This document shows, piece after piece, positions 7,843 through 17,095 of a DNA stretch of 64,000 bases. The notes beneath the pieces are model-generated. The model searched no databases. It was not told where the DNA came from and was given only the letters and a program-made list of their open reading frames with translations. Within the stretch, counting starts at the first letter, position 1. The number at the start of each line of letters is the position of its first letter. The translations under genes and the position numbers were made by a program. This stretch comes from Xanthobacteraceae bacterium (GTDB taxonomy: Bacteria; Pseudomonadota; Alphaproteobacteria; Rhizobiales; Xanthobacteraceae): the NCBI GenBank assembly GCA_022841625.1, contig JALHRD010000015.1, positions 78,642-142,641 on the forward strand, given 5' to 3'.

Positions 7843-10800
7843 TCAGCGCGCGATCTCAAGCCGATCGTCTTGCAGAAGGCGGCCCGCATCCTCGACGCTC
7901 ATCGGCTCGCCGAACACATAACCCTGGGCGTATTCGCATCCAAGCTGATATAGCTCGATGGCGTCGGATTCGGTTTCCGCCCCCTCCGCCACCACCTCCA
8001 TGCCGAGATCGTGCGCCATCGCGATGATCGACCGCAGAATAACGGGCCGCTGGCCCTTATTCGACGCACGCACAAACGACTGATCGATCTTGATCGTATC
8101 GAACGGAAACCGCTGCAGATAGGCCAAGGACGAGTGGCCGGTGCCGAAGTCATCGAGCGCCAGCCCCGCGCCGAGCTCGCGGATGCGTTGCAACATCTGC
8201 GCAGCGTGTTCGGGATTCTCCATCACCAAAGATTCCGTCAATTCCAGCTTGAGCGTACCGCGCGCGAGCCCTGAGCGCGCGATCACCGTGCGCAGGTCGT
8301 GCACGAGATCCTGCCGCAGCAGCTGGCGCGACGAAACATTGACGCTGACGAATATCGGTTCGCGCTGACGCGCGGCGCGCTGCCATTGTCCGAGCTGGCG
8401 TGCGGCCTGCTCCAAAACGAACAGCCCGAGTTCGACAATCAGGCCGATCTCCTCGGCAATGCTGATGAATTCCGCCGGCGACATACGGCCCATCTTGGGG
8501 TGATCCCAGCGTGCCAACGCCTCAAATCCCGCCACCGAGCGATCCTCCAGCCGGATGATCGGCTGGTACATGATGGCGATTTCCCCGCGCTCCAGCGCCC
8601 GGCGCAGCTCGGATTCGAGCGTGAGGCGGTCGGTCTTGCGCGCGCGCATCGATGGCTTGAAGACCTCGATGCGGTCACCGCCGATACGCTTGCAGTGATA
8701 CATGGCAAGCTCGGCATCCTTGAGCACTTCATCGGCGCTATTTGGCTGCCCGTCCGACAGCGCAATTCCGATTGAAGCGGTCAAGAATATCTCGCGATCG
8801 TTGAACGTGATTGGCGAACGCACGGCCCTTCGCAAGGTTTCGGCGAACGCAATAATGCGCTCCGATTCTTTTTCCGAGAGCAGGATCAGTGCAAATTGAT
8901 CGCCCGCGATCCGCGCCAATGTATCTTGCGGCTTGAGCAGCCGCGCGAGCCGGCGCGCCAAGGTCAGCAAAATCGAATCGCCAACCGCAATCCCGACTGA
9001 ATCGTTCACCTGTTTGAAGCGATCGAGATCGATGACCGCTACGGTCACCTTGATCCCTGGATCAACCTTGGAAAGCGAAAAGACGGACTCAAGCCGATCG
9101 ACAAATAGCTCGCGATTGGGCAGGCCGGTCAGGTTGTCATGCACGGCGTCATGCAGGAGCCGCTCTTCGGCATTTTTCACTTCGGTCACGTCGGTGATGG
9201 TGCCGACGAGCCGCACCACTTCCCCATCGGATCCTACGACCGGCCGGGCCTTGAGCGCGAACCACATGTAATGGCCGTCCGGCGCGCGCAGGCGGAAATC
9301 CTGCAATAGCCGGCCGCGCCGTTGTTCGAGGACGCTGTCGAGCGTGGCGCGGAAGCGGTCGCGGTCGAGCGGATGCAGCACTTCAAGCCAACGCGCCGCA
9401 GGCCCCTCAAGCGATCCGCGCTTGAGGCCGAGCAGCGATTCGGTTTCGGGACTGGTGTAGACTTTATCGTTCGAAACATCCCAATCCCAAATCATGTCGC
9501 CGGCGCCAGTCAGCGCCAGCGCGCGACGCTCGACATCCGAGACGATGCCATGGGTGACGCCGCCGGCGAAGGCGTGCTGCATGACGGTGAAGCCGATCAG
9601 CATGACGACCAGAACCAGACCGCCAAGCAACGCCGGACCGACAATATCATTGGTGACGACACCGGTGACAGCGGCGCCGGCCGCCGTGACCCAAACCAGC
9701 ATCAAGAACCAGGTCGGGATCAGCAGCACCGCGCGGTCGAAGCCGTGGGTGGCAAGATAGATCACCAGGCAGAATCCACACAACGACACCGCGAACAGCG
9801 ACAACCGCGCGATCCCCGAGGCGATCGACGGATCGACCAAGGCCAGTGCGATCATCAGCCCCAGGATCGCGAGCCATCCGGCCGTAATATGCGCATAGCG
9901 GACGTGCCAGCGGTTCAGGTTGAGATAAGCAAATAAAAACACCAGCAGCGTTCCGGTCAGCACCGCCTCGCTGGAGGCGCGCCAAATCTGCTCGGCGCCC
10001 GCCGACATGTCGAACACTTTCCCCCAGAAGCCGAAATCGATTCCGATATAAACCAGAACCGCCCAACTCAGGGCCGCGGCAGCCGGAAACATCATGCTGC
10101 CCTTCACCACGAACAGGATGGTCAGGAACAGCGCCAGCAGGCCGGAGATGCCAATCACGATCCCGTAGTAAAGCGTGATGCTGTTGACCTTGTCCTTGTA
10201 GGCGTCGGGTTCCCACAAATAGATCTGCGTGAGTTTGCTGGTGCGCAACTCGACGACATAGGTCATCACGGCGCCTGGATCGAGCGTAATGCGGTAAACG
10301 TCAGCCCCCGTGACGACCTGCCGCTCGGGGCGATCGCCGCTCGATGTCACCGTCACCACGCGCGGGATGCCCAGATCCGGCCACAACAAGCCGGAGCCTA
10401 CCAGCCGATAATGCGGGATCACGATCAAACGGTCGATTTGCTCGTTGCCGGAATTGGCGAGTGCAAACACCGCCCAGTTGAGATTGCCCTCGCGCGCGCG
10501 CACGTCCATGCGCTGCACGATCCCGTCCGGTCCCGGTGCAGTCGAAACCAAGATCCGATCGCTCTCGGTGCGATGACGCTCGACCGCCGCGGTGAGGTCG
10601 ATCGCGGCCGCGTCGAGCCGCACGCTAATCGCTTCGACCGCCGCTGCCGGCAGCAGACTGCCCCACAGGATCGCAAGAGCCGCGACAACGCCGGCAATGC
10701 GGGAGACGATCAAGCCGCGACCTCCGAGCCCCCGGAACCATGCGCCCCGTGCGGATAGCCGATTGGCGTCGGCCAACAATGCGTCGATTTCACGGCTTTT

Positions 10801-10848
10801 TCCGTTTCCGTGCACCACCTGAACCGCCGATACGCCTGGGCTCTTCAT
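7843..10848 (-). CDS. Membrane sensor with PAS, degenerate GGDEF and EAL domains
   Basis: A 1001-residue cyclic-di-GMP enzyme. The order seen is: a cytoplasmic head with a first membrane helix (about 45-65), an extracytoplasmic domain to about 200, several membrane helices to about 425, a PAS domain (about 440-560), GGDEF (about 575-735) and EAL (about 745-995). The GGDEF signature reads AGDQF at residues 648-652 and the inhibitory site reads KPQD, so cyclase activity is probably lost. The EAL triad (776-778), ELTES and DDFGTGHSS are intact, predicting phosphodiesterase activity. The GGDEF domain may instead bind GTP and activate the EAL. A TTG at 10869 overlapping the upstream stop is an alternative start. 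Confidence 0.93.
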   Translation of the reverse strand: MKSPGVSAVQVVHGNGKSREIDALLADANRLSARGAWFRGLGGRGLIVSRIAGVVAALAILWGSLLPAAAVEAISVRLDAAAIDLTAAVERHRTESDRILVSTAPGPDGIVQRMDVRAREGNLNWAVFALANSGNEQIDRLIVIPHYRLVGSGLLWPDLGIPRVVTVTSSGDRPERQVVTGADVYRITLDPGAVMTYVVELRTSKLTQIYLWEPDAYKDKVNSITLYYGIVIGISGLLALFLTILFVVKGSMMFPAAAALSWAVLVYIGIDFGFWGKVFDMSAGAEQIWRASSEAVLTGTLLVFLFAYLNLNRWHVRYAHITAGWLAILGLMIALALVDPSIASGIARLSLFAVSLCGFCLVIYLATHGFDRAVLLIPTWFLMLVWVTAAGAAVTGVVTNDIVGPALLGGLVLVVMLIGFTVMQHAFAGGVTHGIVSDVERRALALTGAGDMIWDWDVSNDKVYTSPETESLLGLKRGSLEGPAARWLEVLHPLDRDRFRATLDSVLEQRRGRLLQDFRLRAPDGHYMWFALKARPVVGSDGEVVRLVGTITDVTEVKNAEERLLHDAVHDNLTGLPNRELFVDRLESVFSLSKVDPGIKVTVAVIDLDRFKQVNDSVGIAVGDSILLTLARRLARLLKPQDTLARIAGDQFALILLSEKESERIIAFAETLRRAVRSPITFNDREIFLTASIGIALSDGQPNSADEVLKDAELAMYHCKRIGGDRIEVFKPSMRARKTDRLTLESELRRALERGEIAIMYQPIIRLEDRSVAGFEALARWDHPKMGRMSPAEFISIAEEIGLIVELGLFVLEQAARQLGQWQRAARQREPIFVSVNVSSRQLLRQDLVHDLRTVIARSGLARGTLKLELTESLVMENPEHAAQMLQRIRELGAGLALDDFGTGHSSLAYLQRFPFDTIKIDQSFVRASNKGQRPVILRSIIAMAHDLGMEVVAEGAETESDAIELYQLGCEYAQGYVFGEPMSVEDAGRLLQDDRLEIAR

Positions 10849-10865
10849 GACTGCCGGATCATAGC

Positions 10866-11861
10866 TCAAACGGTCAGCACGATCTTGCCGATATGGGAGC
10901 TTGTTTCCATGCGGGCATGGGCTGCGGCGGCCTGCGTCAGCGCAAAAGTCGAGTCCATCACCGGCCTCACGCTCGCCGCAGCAATTAGCGGCAATACCTG
11001 TTGCTCGACACCGCGCGCAATCGCAGCCTTATCCGCGACCGACCGCGAACGCAGCACTGAACCGGTATGCGTCAAACGCTTGAGCATGATGCGACGAAAG
11101 TCCACGGTCGCCTTTGGCGAACCCTGGAAGGCAATTTGCACCACCCGTCCTTCGACCGCCGCCGCTTCATAATTACGCTCGATATAGTCGCCACCCACTA
11201 TATCAAGAATAACATCCGCGCCCTTGCCATCGGTCGCAGCCTTGGTGGCGGCGACGAAGTCTTCGGTCTTATAGTTAATGGCGAGATCGGCGCCCAATGT
11301 GCGGCAGGCTTCACATTTCTCAGCCGATCCGGCGGTCGCGATCACCCGCGCGCCGGCTTGGTGTGCCAATTGAATAGCAGCGGTGCCGATGCCGGACGAA
11401 CCGCCATGCACGAGCAGCGTTTCGCCGGCCTTAAGTCGCCCACGCTCGAACAAATTGTACCAGACCGTGAAAAAGGTTTCCGGGATCGCGGCCGCCTCGG
11501 ACATCGACAATCCCGGTGGGACCGGCAGGCAGTGGCTTTCATGTGCCGGGCAATATTGCGCGTAGCCGCCGCCAATCACCAACGCCATCACACGGTCGCC
11601 AATCTTCCAGCGCGTGGCGCCCGCGCCAAGTCCGACTACCTCGCCCGCAATCTCAAGGCCGGGAATGTCGGTTGCGCCCTTCGGCGGCGGATAAAGTCCC
11701 TGTCGCTGCATGACGTCCGGCCGGTTGACGCCGGCGGCGGCGACTTTTACCAGCACCTCGCCCGCACCCAATTGCGGGACGGGGCGTTGCTCAGGGACCA
11801 GCACCTCCGGTCCTCCAGGCGCACGAATGACGATGGCGGTCATGGTCGTTGGAATTGACAT
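10866..11861 (-). CDS. NAD(P)H-quinone oxidoreductase (zinc-independent MDR family)
   Basis: A 331-residue medium-chain dehydrogenase/reductase of the quinone oxidoreductase (PIG3/QorA-like) class. The N-terminal GroES-like part contains AAGVNRPDVMQRQG, and the nucleotide-binding domain has the glycine motif VHGGSSGIGTAAIQLA near residue 145. Zinc ligands of alcohol dehydrogenases are absent. The enzyme is expected to reduce quinones or enones with NADPH in the cytoplasm. The ATG at 11861 (MSIPTT) begins the family-like sequence; upstream in-frame residues are not conserved. It is closely followed by the GGDEF/EAL gene on the same strand. Confidence 0.92.
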   Translation of the reverse strand: MSIPTTMTAIVIRAPGGPEVLVPEQRPVPQLGAGEVLVKVAAAGVNRPDVMQRQGLYPPPKGATDIPGLEIAGEVVGLGAGATRWKIGDRVMALVIGGGYAQYCPAHESHCLPVPPGLSMSEAAAIPETFFTVWYNLFERGRLKAGETLLVHGGSSGIGTAAIQLAHQAGARVIATAGSAEKCEACRTLGADLAINYKTEDFVAATKAATDGKGADVILDIVGGDYIERNYEAAAVEGRVVQIAFQGSPKATVDFRRIMLKRLTHTGSVLRSRSVADKAAIARGVEQQVLPLIAAASVRPVMDSTFALTQAAAAHARMETSSHIGKIVLTV

Positions 11862-12040
11862 GGGATGTCCTGGCTTGGAGGCGGGGCGTGGTGCAACCGA
11901 CGCACACCCCATGCTAGTGTTGAACTTAACGTTGGCCACGGCGGAATAAAATGCACCTCCGCTGGCGGACTTCGGATTCACGAGGACCCTAGCATCTGTC
12001 GGCCCACCCGCAAAATTGAACCGTTTCAGGATCCTAAGCG

Positions 12041-13189
12041 ATGGTTGATTCTACCTCTCCGGAACGCGCCGCCATGTATGGTTCCAATCGGCTGCAAATT
12101 GGCCTGTTTGGACCCAATTGCTCGTCAGGACGCGCGGTCACCATGGCGCCGGAGCGGTGGTCGGGAAGTTGGCAGGACAACCTCGCCCTCGCACACATGG
12201 CGGACGAAGCCGGAATTGACTTCCTGCTCCCGATCGCACGCTGGAAAGGCTACGGCGGCGATACCGATTACCAGGGCGCCACGCTCGAAACCTTGACCTG
12301 GGCCTCCGGTTTGCTGGCCTCGACCAAGCGCATCACCGTGTTCGGCACCGTCCATGCGCCGCTGTTCAATCCGGTCATTGCCGCCAAGGAATGCGTGACT
12401 GCCGATCATATCGGCAGTGGCCGATTCGGCCTCAACCTCGTGGTCGGCTGGAACGAGGGCGAGTTTGAGATGTTCGGCGTCGAGCAGCGCGAGCACGAAA
12501 AGCGTTATGAATTTGCCCAGGAATGGCTCGACGCAATCAAGATGATCTGGTCACCGAAATCGGATTTCGACTTCGAAGGCCAATATTTCCAGCTCAAAGG
12601 CATTCGCGGCAAACCTAAACCCTTCGCTGGCTCGCGACCGCTGATCATGAATGCCGGCGCATCCCCGACTGGGCGCGCTTTCGCAGTCCGGAACTGCGAC
12701 GCTTTCTTCTTGCAAGCATCGCGGACATCAAGCGAGGAGACCGCCGCCAGCATCAAGAAGGCAAAGGACCTTGCCCACGAGCACGGCCGCGAGATCGGCT
12801 GTTATTCGGTGGGCGTGGTGACCTGCCGCCGAACCAAGAAAGAGGCCGAGGATTATTATCAGCACATTATCATCGACAGCGCCGACTACTCGGCGATCGA
12901 TAGCATTCTGGCAATGAAAGACATCACGCCCGAGACCAAAGGCCAGGAAGAGTTCGAGCGCCAGCGGCGTTTCTATGCCAATGGCATGGGTGGACTGCCG
13001 CTTATCGGCGATCCCGATCATGTCGCCAAGATCATGGCCGATCTCAGCCACGCCGGCCTTACCGGCATGGGGATCTCGTTTATCAACTATCTCAAAGAAC
13101 TTCCGTTTTTCTGCGACGAAGTTTTGCCGCGGCTGGAACGCCTCGGTGTCCGCCAGAAACGCGCGCAAAGTCACGCATTGTCCGCATAG
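12041..13189 (+). CDS. LLM-class flavin-dependent monooxygenase
   Basis: A 382-residue luciferase-like TIM-barrel enzyme, closest in style to the alkanesulfonate/dimethylsulfone/pyrimidine monooxygenase group (SsuD, SfnG, RutA). Landmarks are HMADEAGIDFLLPIARWKGY, the NLVVGWNEGEFEMFG block, RYEFAQEWLDAIKMIW and GQYFQLKG. Such enzymes use reduced FMN, supplied by a separate reductase, to oxidise organosulfur or N-heterocyclic substrates. No flavin reductase is adjacent. It sits on the opposite strand to the quinone oxidoreductase and 13 bases before the DUF1192 gene. The exact substrate is not predictable. Confidence 0.9.
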   Translation: MVDSTSPERAAMYGSNRLQIGLFGPNCSSGRAVTMAPERWSGSWQDNLALAHMADEAGIDFLLPIARWKGYGGDTDYQGATLETLTWASGLLASTKRITVFGTVHAPLFNPVIAAKECVTADHIGSGRFGLNLVVGWNEGEFEMFGVEQREHEKRYEFAQEWLDAIKMIWSPKSDFDFEGQYFQLKGIRGKPKPFAGSRPLIMNAGASPTGRAFAVRNCDAFFLQASRTSSEETAASIKKAKDLAHEHGREIGCYSVGVVTCRRTKKEAEDYYQHIIIDSADYSAIDSILAMKDITPETKGQEEFERQRRFYANGMGGLPLIGDPDHVAKIMADLSHAGLTGMGISFINYLKELPFFCDEVLPRLERLGVRQKRAQSHALSA

Positions 13190-13202
13190 CGGAGCCGCCA
13201 GA

Positions 13203-13391
13203 ATGAACGACGATGACGACCGGCCCAAGCGGAAGATCACGCACGATATCGGGCAAGATCTTTATCTGCTCTCGATCAACGAACTCGAAGAGCGCATCGC
13301 CTTGCTCAATGATGAAATCGCGCGATTGAAAGCGGCGATCGCGAGCAAGCAATCAACACGCGGCGCGGCCGATTCCTTTTTCAAGAAGTGA
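13203..13391 (+). CDS. DUF1192 family small protein
   Basis: A 62-residue cytoplasmic protein with an acidic N-terminus (MNDDDDRPKRK), a conserved core INELEERIALLNDEI and a short coiled-coil heptad pattern over about residues 25-48. This is the alphaproteobacterial DUF1192 family; no function is established. It follows the monooxygenase by 13 bases and may be co-transcribed with it, though in related genomes (from memory) DUF1192 usually accompanies the quinone oxidoreductase and rcdA genes. Confidence 0.88.
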   Translation: MNDDDDRPKRKITHDIGQDLYLLSINELEERIALLNDEIARLKAAIASKQSTRGAADSFFKK

Positions 13392-13469
13392 GAATCTTCC
13401 AGCGCGCCGCGCTTCAAATAACGCCGCGGCCGTCGCGATCGCGCCGTCCTTAAAAAATTTCTGCGCAGT

Positions 13470-13484
13470 TTAAGTCGCTATTAA
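13470..13484 (+). promoter_or_regulatory. Perfect CtrA-type box (TTAA-N7-TTAA)
   Basis: The sequence TTAAGTCGCTATTAA matches the full consensus of the alphaproteobacterial cell-cycle regulator CtrA, two TTAA half sites exactly seven bases apart. It lies in the long gap before the rcdA-like gene and just upstream of the candidate small RNA, at the place where CtrA usually overlaps a -35 region. RcdA in Caulobacter controls CtrA degradation, so the site is in a meaningful context. Binding itself is inferred. Confidence 0.6.
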
Positions 13485-13502
13485 GCTTTCACGTTCATTA
13501 CT

Positions 13503-13602
13503 AGGAACGTCCACTTTTGGACAACGAGTGGCTTCCTGTCCACTCTGTTTGACGCCTCCCTGTTTAACCTTTGAGCCGCCGGCAACGGCGGCTCCTTTTT
13601 TT
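13503..13602 (+). ncRNA. Candidate small RNA with three hairpins before rcdA
   Basis: The 388 bases between the DUF1192 and rcdA genes hold no coding frame that resembles a protein. Within them lie a hairpin at 13509-13522 (GTCCA/TGGAC), a second at 13526-13545 (GAGTGG/CCACTC), a single-stranded pyrimidine-rich stretch at 13546-13572 containing GCCTCCC (complementary to a ribosome binding site), and a strong terminator at 13573-13602. The CtrA-type box ends about 20 bases before this, so a transcript of roughly 100 bases is predicted. The 5' end is a guess. I do not recognise the RNA family. In 13603-13779 I see only rcdA leader sequence. Confidence 0.45.
13573..13602 (+). terminator. Rho-independent terminator upstream of rcdA
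   Basis: Stem GAGCCGCC / GGCGGCTC (13573-13580 with 13587-13594), six-base loop, then C and seven Ts. No protein gene ends within 180 bases upstream, so it most simply ends a short non-coding transcript. Confidence 0.85.
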
Positions 13603-13779
13603 GTTGTCCCATTTCGGATCAACTTTGCCCGCCGGCCGCCGTCTACGCGGCGTGGCAACTATAATTACAACTTCGTAAACCCGACGCTGGACATCGACGC
13701 TGCCCAGGAGCCATTCTGTCCTCTCGCCGCCAGGTCGATGTAGGACTCTTGGATATTGGCGTTGCGTGGGGCGCGTGAC

Positions 13780-14295
13780 ATGTCGGAACTAACGGCCAAT
13801 GAAGTTGCGACCGTTTCGTTCGGCGAACGGTTGGCGAATTCGCAAGCATTCGGCAAATTGTTTCGCGATGGAATGACGCTGGTTGAAGAGACCGCGACCT
13901 ATCTCGACGGGGCCGGCCGGCAGGAATCCAAGCGGCTCGATCGCACCGCCGCGCTCGCCTATGCGACCGAAAGCATGCGGCTCACCACCCGGCTGATGCA
14001 ACTCGCATCCTGGCTCCTGCTGCATCGTGCCGTTAAGGAAGGCGAGATGTCGCTCGATCAGGCAAGCAAGGAAAAAGCCAAGGTCAAGCTGACGTCGGTC
14101 GACAACGACGACAATAACTACAAGGTCCTGCCGGAACGGCTTCGAAATCTGATCGATCGGTCGCGCCTGCTGCACAGCGCCGTTCGACGGCTCGACACCA
14201 CCATGCATGCCCGGCCCGACGTTACACAGAGCCAACCCGATAACCCGGTCGAACGTCAGCTCGGTCTGCTCAAAGCCGCCTTCGAGCGCAAGTAA
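13780..14295 (+). CDS. rcdA: DUF1465 protein, RcdA-like regulator of CtrA degradation
   Basis: A 171-residue, mostly helical cytoplasmic protein of the DUF1465 family. In Caulobacter the founding member RcdA is an adaptor that helps ClpXP degrade CtrA at the start of S phase. The core FGERLANSQAF...LFRDGMTLVEETATYLDG and the following helices (MRLTTRLMQLASWLLLHRAV) are typical, and the C-terminus is a flexible tail. The ATG at 13780 is taken over in-frame TTG/GTG codons upstream because conservation starts there. It ends 46 bases before a bidirectional terminator shared with rpmE. Confidence 0.85.
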   Translation: MSELTANEVATVSFGERLANSQAFGKLFRDGMTLVEETATYLDGAGRQESKRLDRTAALAYATESMRLTTRLMQLASWLLLHRAVKEGEMSLDQASKEKAKVKLTSVDNDDNNYKVLPERLRNLIDRSRLLHSAVRRLDTTMHARPDVTQSQPDNPVERQLGLLKAAFERK

Positions 14296-14332
14296 GCGCG
14301 CGGCAACCGACCGCTGGATTGGCGGGCGCACC

Positions 14333-14364
14333 AAAAAACCAAAGCCCCGCGCAAGCGGGGCTTT
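14333..14364. terminator. Bidirectional terminator between rcdA and rpmE
   Basis: Perfect ten-base stem AAAGCCCCGC / GCGGGGCTTT at 14341-14350 and 14355-14364 with a GCAA loop. On the minus strand it is followed by six Ts (14338-14333), a strong stop for rpmE; on the plus strand the T tract is weak (GCAATTT), so it probably also ends rcdA. Confidence 0.85.
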
Positions 14365-14389
14365 GCAATTTCGGGACTGCCAGCAATCG

Positions 14390-14617
14390 CTATTTCTTAA
14401 GGCCGAGGCCCGCGAACTTCTTCTGGAAGCGCGACAGCCGCCCACCACGGTCAAGCAATTGCTGCTGGCCGCCAGTCCAGGCTGGATGTGACTTGGGATC
14501 GATGTCGAGATGCAGCGTATCACCTTCCTTGCCCCAGGTGGTGCGGGTGGTGAATTCGCTGCCGTCGGTCATCACAACCTTAACGGTGTGATAATCGGGA
14601 TGAATGTCGGGTTTCAT
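14390..14617 (-). CDS. rpmE: 50S ribosomal protein L31
   Basis: A 75-residue ribosomal protein with the family opening [10 protein letters not shown] and the conserved [10 protein letters not shown] and [10 protein letters not shown] blocks. It lacks the CxxC zinc ribbon of the C+ form, as usual in alphaproteobacteria. L31 bridges the two ribosomal subunits. The ATG at 14617 is the family start; the frame remains open upstream but that stretch is unrelated. It is divergent from the ABC exporter gene and ends at a bidirectional terminator. Confidence 0.97.
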   Translation of the reverse strand: MKPDIHPDYHTVKVVMTDGSEFTTRTTWGKEGDTLHLDIDPKSHPAWTGGQQQLLDRGGRLSRFQKKFAGLGLKK

Positions 14618-14785
14618 GGCTCCTCGCAGGACGCGAAATTTGCGCGGTCTATATCGTAGCGATGGGGCCGACGCAAGCGGCGCCGGCCCGGCATCCAGAA
14701 CACAGCTTAGATTGCCAGCAGCCACTCCGGCGGGCATTGTCGCCAAAACGGCAACCCGAAGCCAAAGCGAAAGGCTGCGCCACGT

Positions 14786-16624
14786 ATGAGCGTCGTAGAA
14801 CGCACCCCCCATGAGCCGGGGGCCAAGCCGTCTGCGGCTCCGCTGGAGGCGCCAGCGTCATCGCCAGCCTCCCCGCCTCGTGGGCTCAAACTCAAGCCCC
14901 TGCTCTCGCTTATGCCTTATCTGAGGCGCTACCGCGGCCGCGCTCTTGCGGCGCTGGGGGCGCTTTTGGTCGCCGCGCTGGCGACCCTGATGGTGCCGTT
15001 TGCGCTACGTCAAATGATCGACTTTGGCTTCAGCCAACAAGGCATCGGCTTGATCGACAGCTATTTCATCGCCATGCTTGCGGTCGCCGGCGTGCTCTCC
15101 GTGGCGAGCGCGATCCGCTATTACCTCGTCATCACACTCGGCGAACGCATCGTTGCCGACCTGCGCAGCGATCTCTTCACCCACCTCACGAAACTGTCGG
15201 TCGCCTATTTCGACCAGACCAAGACCGGCGAGATTCTGTCCCGGCTCACCGCCGATACCACCCAGATCAAATCCGCGGTGGGCGCTTCGGTCTCGATCGC
15301 CTTGCGGAATTTGGTGCTGTTCGTGGGCGCGGTCTCGATGATGGTAATTACCAGTCCACGACTGTCATTCTTTGTCCTGATTGTCATTCCGGTGATTGTG
15401 CTGCCGCTTTACGGATTCGGTCGCGCGATTCGCGAACGCGGGCGCATCGCCCAGGATACCCTGGCCGACGCCTCAGCCTATGCCGGCGAACTCATCAATG
15501 GCATGCGCACCCTACAGGCCTTCACCAATGAGGGCCTCGCGCGCGGGCGCTTCGCCGCCGCGGTCGAACGCGCCTTCGTGGCTGCCAAAAGCACCACCGG
15601 CGCCCGCGCGGCATTGACTGCGATCGCAATCTTTCTGGTGTTTGGCAGTGTCGTCATCGTGCTGTGGATCGGCGCCCAGGACGTCATCGCCGGCACGATC
15701 ACACCCGGACGACTGTCGCAATTCGTGCTGTACGCAATTTTCGCATCGAGCGGCCTCGGCCAACTCTCGGAGGTGTGGGGCGAGCTTTCGCAGGCGTCGG
15801 GCGCCGCTGAGCGGCTGTTCGAGATCATGGGCGTGAAACCCGAAATTGCGCCACCGCCCCAGCCGCTTCCGCTGCCGGAGCCCGCGCGCGGCGAAGTCAT
15901 TTTCGAGAACGTGCGCTTTGCCTATCCATCGCGACCGGAGACCCCGGTGCTCGACGGCGTATCATTGCACATTCGACCGGGCGAAAAAATTGCGATCGTC
16001 GGGCCCTCGGGCGCCGGCAAGAGTACGATTTTCCATTTGATCCTGCGCTTCTACGACCCGACGACCGGAACAATAAAATTTGATGGTGTTCCCATTGTCG
16101 ACGCCGACCCGTATGCGCTCCGGCGACATATTGCTCTGGTTCCCCAGGACACCGTGATCTTCGCTGCCTCCGTCGCCGACAACATTGCGTTCGGCAGGCC
16201 CGGCGCGGACGCCGCCGAAGTCCTGCGCGCCGCCGATTTGGCGCAGGCGTCCGAATTCATCAACCGGCTACCGCAGACCTTTGACACGTCGGTCGGCGAA
16301 CGCGGCATTATGCTGTCCGGCGGTCAGCGCCAACGCATTGCCATCGCCCGCGCCATCCTGCGCAACGCTCCGCTGTTGTTGCTCGATGAGGCGACGTCGT
16401 CGCTCGACGCCGAGAGCGAAACCCTGGTGCAAGCCGCGCTCGAACGGTTGATGTCCAATCGCACCACTTTGGTGATTGCCCACCGCTTAGCGACCGTCCT
16501 GTCCTGCGATCGCATCCTGGTGATGGAGCAAGGCCGCATCGTCGAGCAAGGCACCCATGAGGGCTTGGTCGCAGCCGGCGGGCTTTACGCACGCCTGGCG
16601 AAGCTGCAATTCCGCAATGGCTGA
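14786..16624 (+). CDS. ABC exporter half-transporter (MsbA/ABCB type)
   Basis: A 612-residue fused permease-ATPase that should dimerise in the inner membrane. After a proline/alanine-rich N-terminal tail come six membrane helices (about residues 45-330), then the ATPase: Walker [10 protein letters not shown] at 406-414, the Q-loop VPQDT, the signature LSGGQ at 510-514, Walker B LLLLDEAT and the H-loop IAHRL. This is the ABCB/MsbA branch, which exports lipids, peptides or drugs; the substrate is unknown. It follows rcdA and rpmE, a neighbourhood I recall as common in Rhizobiales. The GNAT gene is convergent 15 bases beyond. Confidence 0.95.
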   Translation: MSVVERTPHEPGAKPSAAPLEAPASSPASPPRGLKLKPLLSLMPYLRRYRGRALAALGALLVAALATLMVPFALRQMIDFGFSQQGIGLIDSYFIAMLAVAGVLSVASAIRYYLVITLGERIVADLRSDLFTHLTKLSVAYFDQTKTGEILSRLTADTTQIKSAVGASVSIALRNLVLFVGAVSMMVITSPRLSFFVLIVIPVIVLPLYGFGRAIRERGRIAQDTLADASAYAGELINGMRTLQAFTNEGLARGRFAAAVERAFVAAKSTTGARAALTAIAIFLVFGSVVIVLWIGAQDVIAGTITPGRLSQFVLYAIFASSGLGQLSEVWGELSQASGAAERLFEIMGVKPEIAPPPQPLPLPEPARGEVIFENVRFAYPSRPETPVLDGVSLHIRPGEKIAIVGPSGAGKSTIFHLILRFYDPTTGTIKFDGVPIVDADPYALRRHIALVPQDTVIFAASVADNIAFGRPGADAAEVLRAADLAQASEFINRLPQTFDTSVGERGIMLSGGQRQRIAIARAILRNAPLLLLDEATSSLDAESETLVQAALERLMSNRTTLVIAHRLATVLSCDRILVMEQGRIVEQGTHEGLVAAGGLYARLAKLQFRNG

Positions 16625-16639
16625 CCGGCAATCGCGCCG

Positions 16640-17095
16640 CTATGGCTGCCAGCGCATGATCCGCACCGGCGCACCCGAGATTTCGTTGGCGGCTTCGCCA
16701 ATGTCAATGAAACCCTGCTTCCGGTAAAAGCCGATAGCACGCGCATTGTCGGCATTGACCCGCAGTTCGAGCCGCTGTGGCGACGCGAGGCGCGCCGCAG
16801 CCATCAGCCGGGACGCGACCTCCGAGCCCCAAACCTCCGGCGCCACCACGATCTGATCGAGATAACCAGTTCGCGGATCGACCGTGACGAAACCGATCAC
16901 TTGATCGGCCGACATCGCAACGCTGATGGTCGCCGTCGGAACCAGCTCGGTTCTCCAGCGCCTACGCCACCATTCCACCCGCTTCGCAAAATCGATATCC
17001 CGATAGTGATGCTGCCAGGCGCGCTGCCACAACGCGATCGTCGCCTCTTCGTCGGCGTGCATGTAAGGGCGTAGATGAACGGCAGGCTTGCTCAC
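16640..17095 (-). CDS. GNAT family N-acetyltransferase
   Basis: A 151-residue acetyl-CoA-dependent N-acetyltransferase. The fold is seen from HLRPYMHADEEATIALW to IGFVTVDPRTGYLDQIVV, EVASRLMAAAR (acetyl-CoA pyrophosphate loop, a diverged Q/RxxGxG/A) and VNADNARAIGFYRKQGF, a typical motif B. The GTG start at 17095 overlaps the stop of the OmpA/MotB-like gene (GTGA), so translation is probably coupled to it. The substrate is unknown; being third in an operon with an envelope proton-channel pair hints at an envelope or peptide substrate (inference). Confidence 0.88.
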   Translation of the reverse strand: MSKPAVHLRPYMHADEEATIALWQRAWQHHYRDIDFAKRVEWWRRRWRTELVPTATISVAMSADQVIGFVTVDPRTGYLDQIVVAPEVWGSEVASRLMAAARLASPQRLELRVNADNARAIGFYRKQGFIDIGEAANEISGAPVRIMRWQP

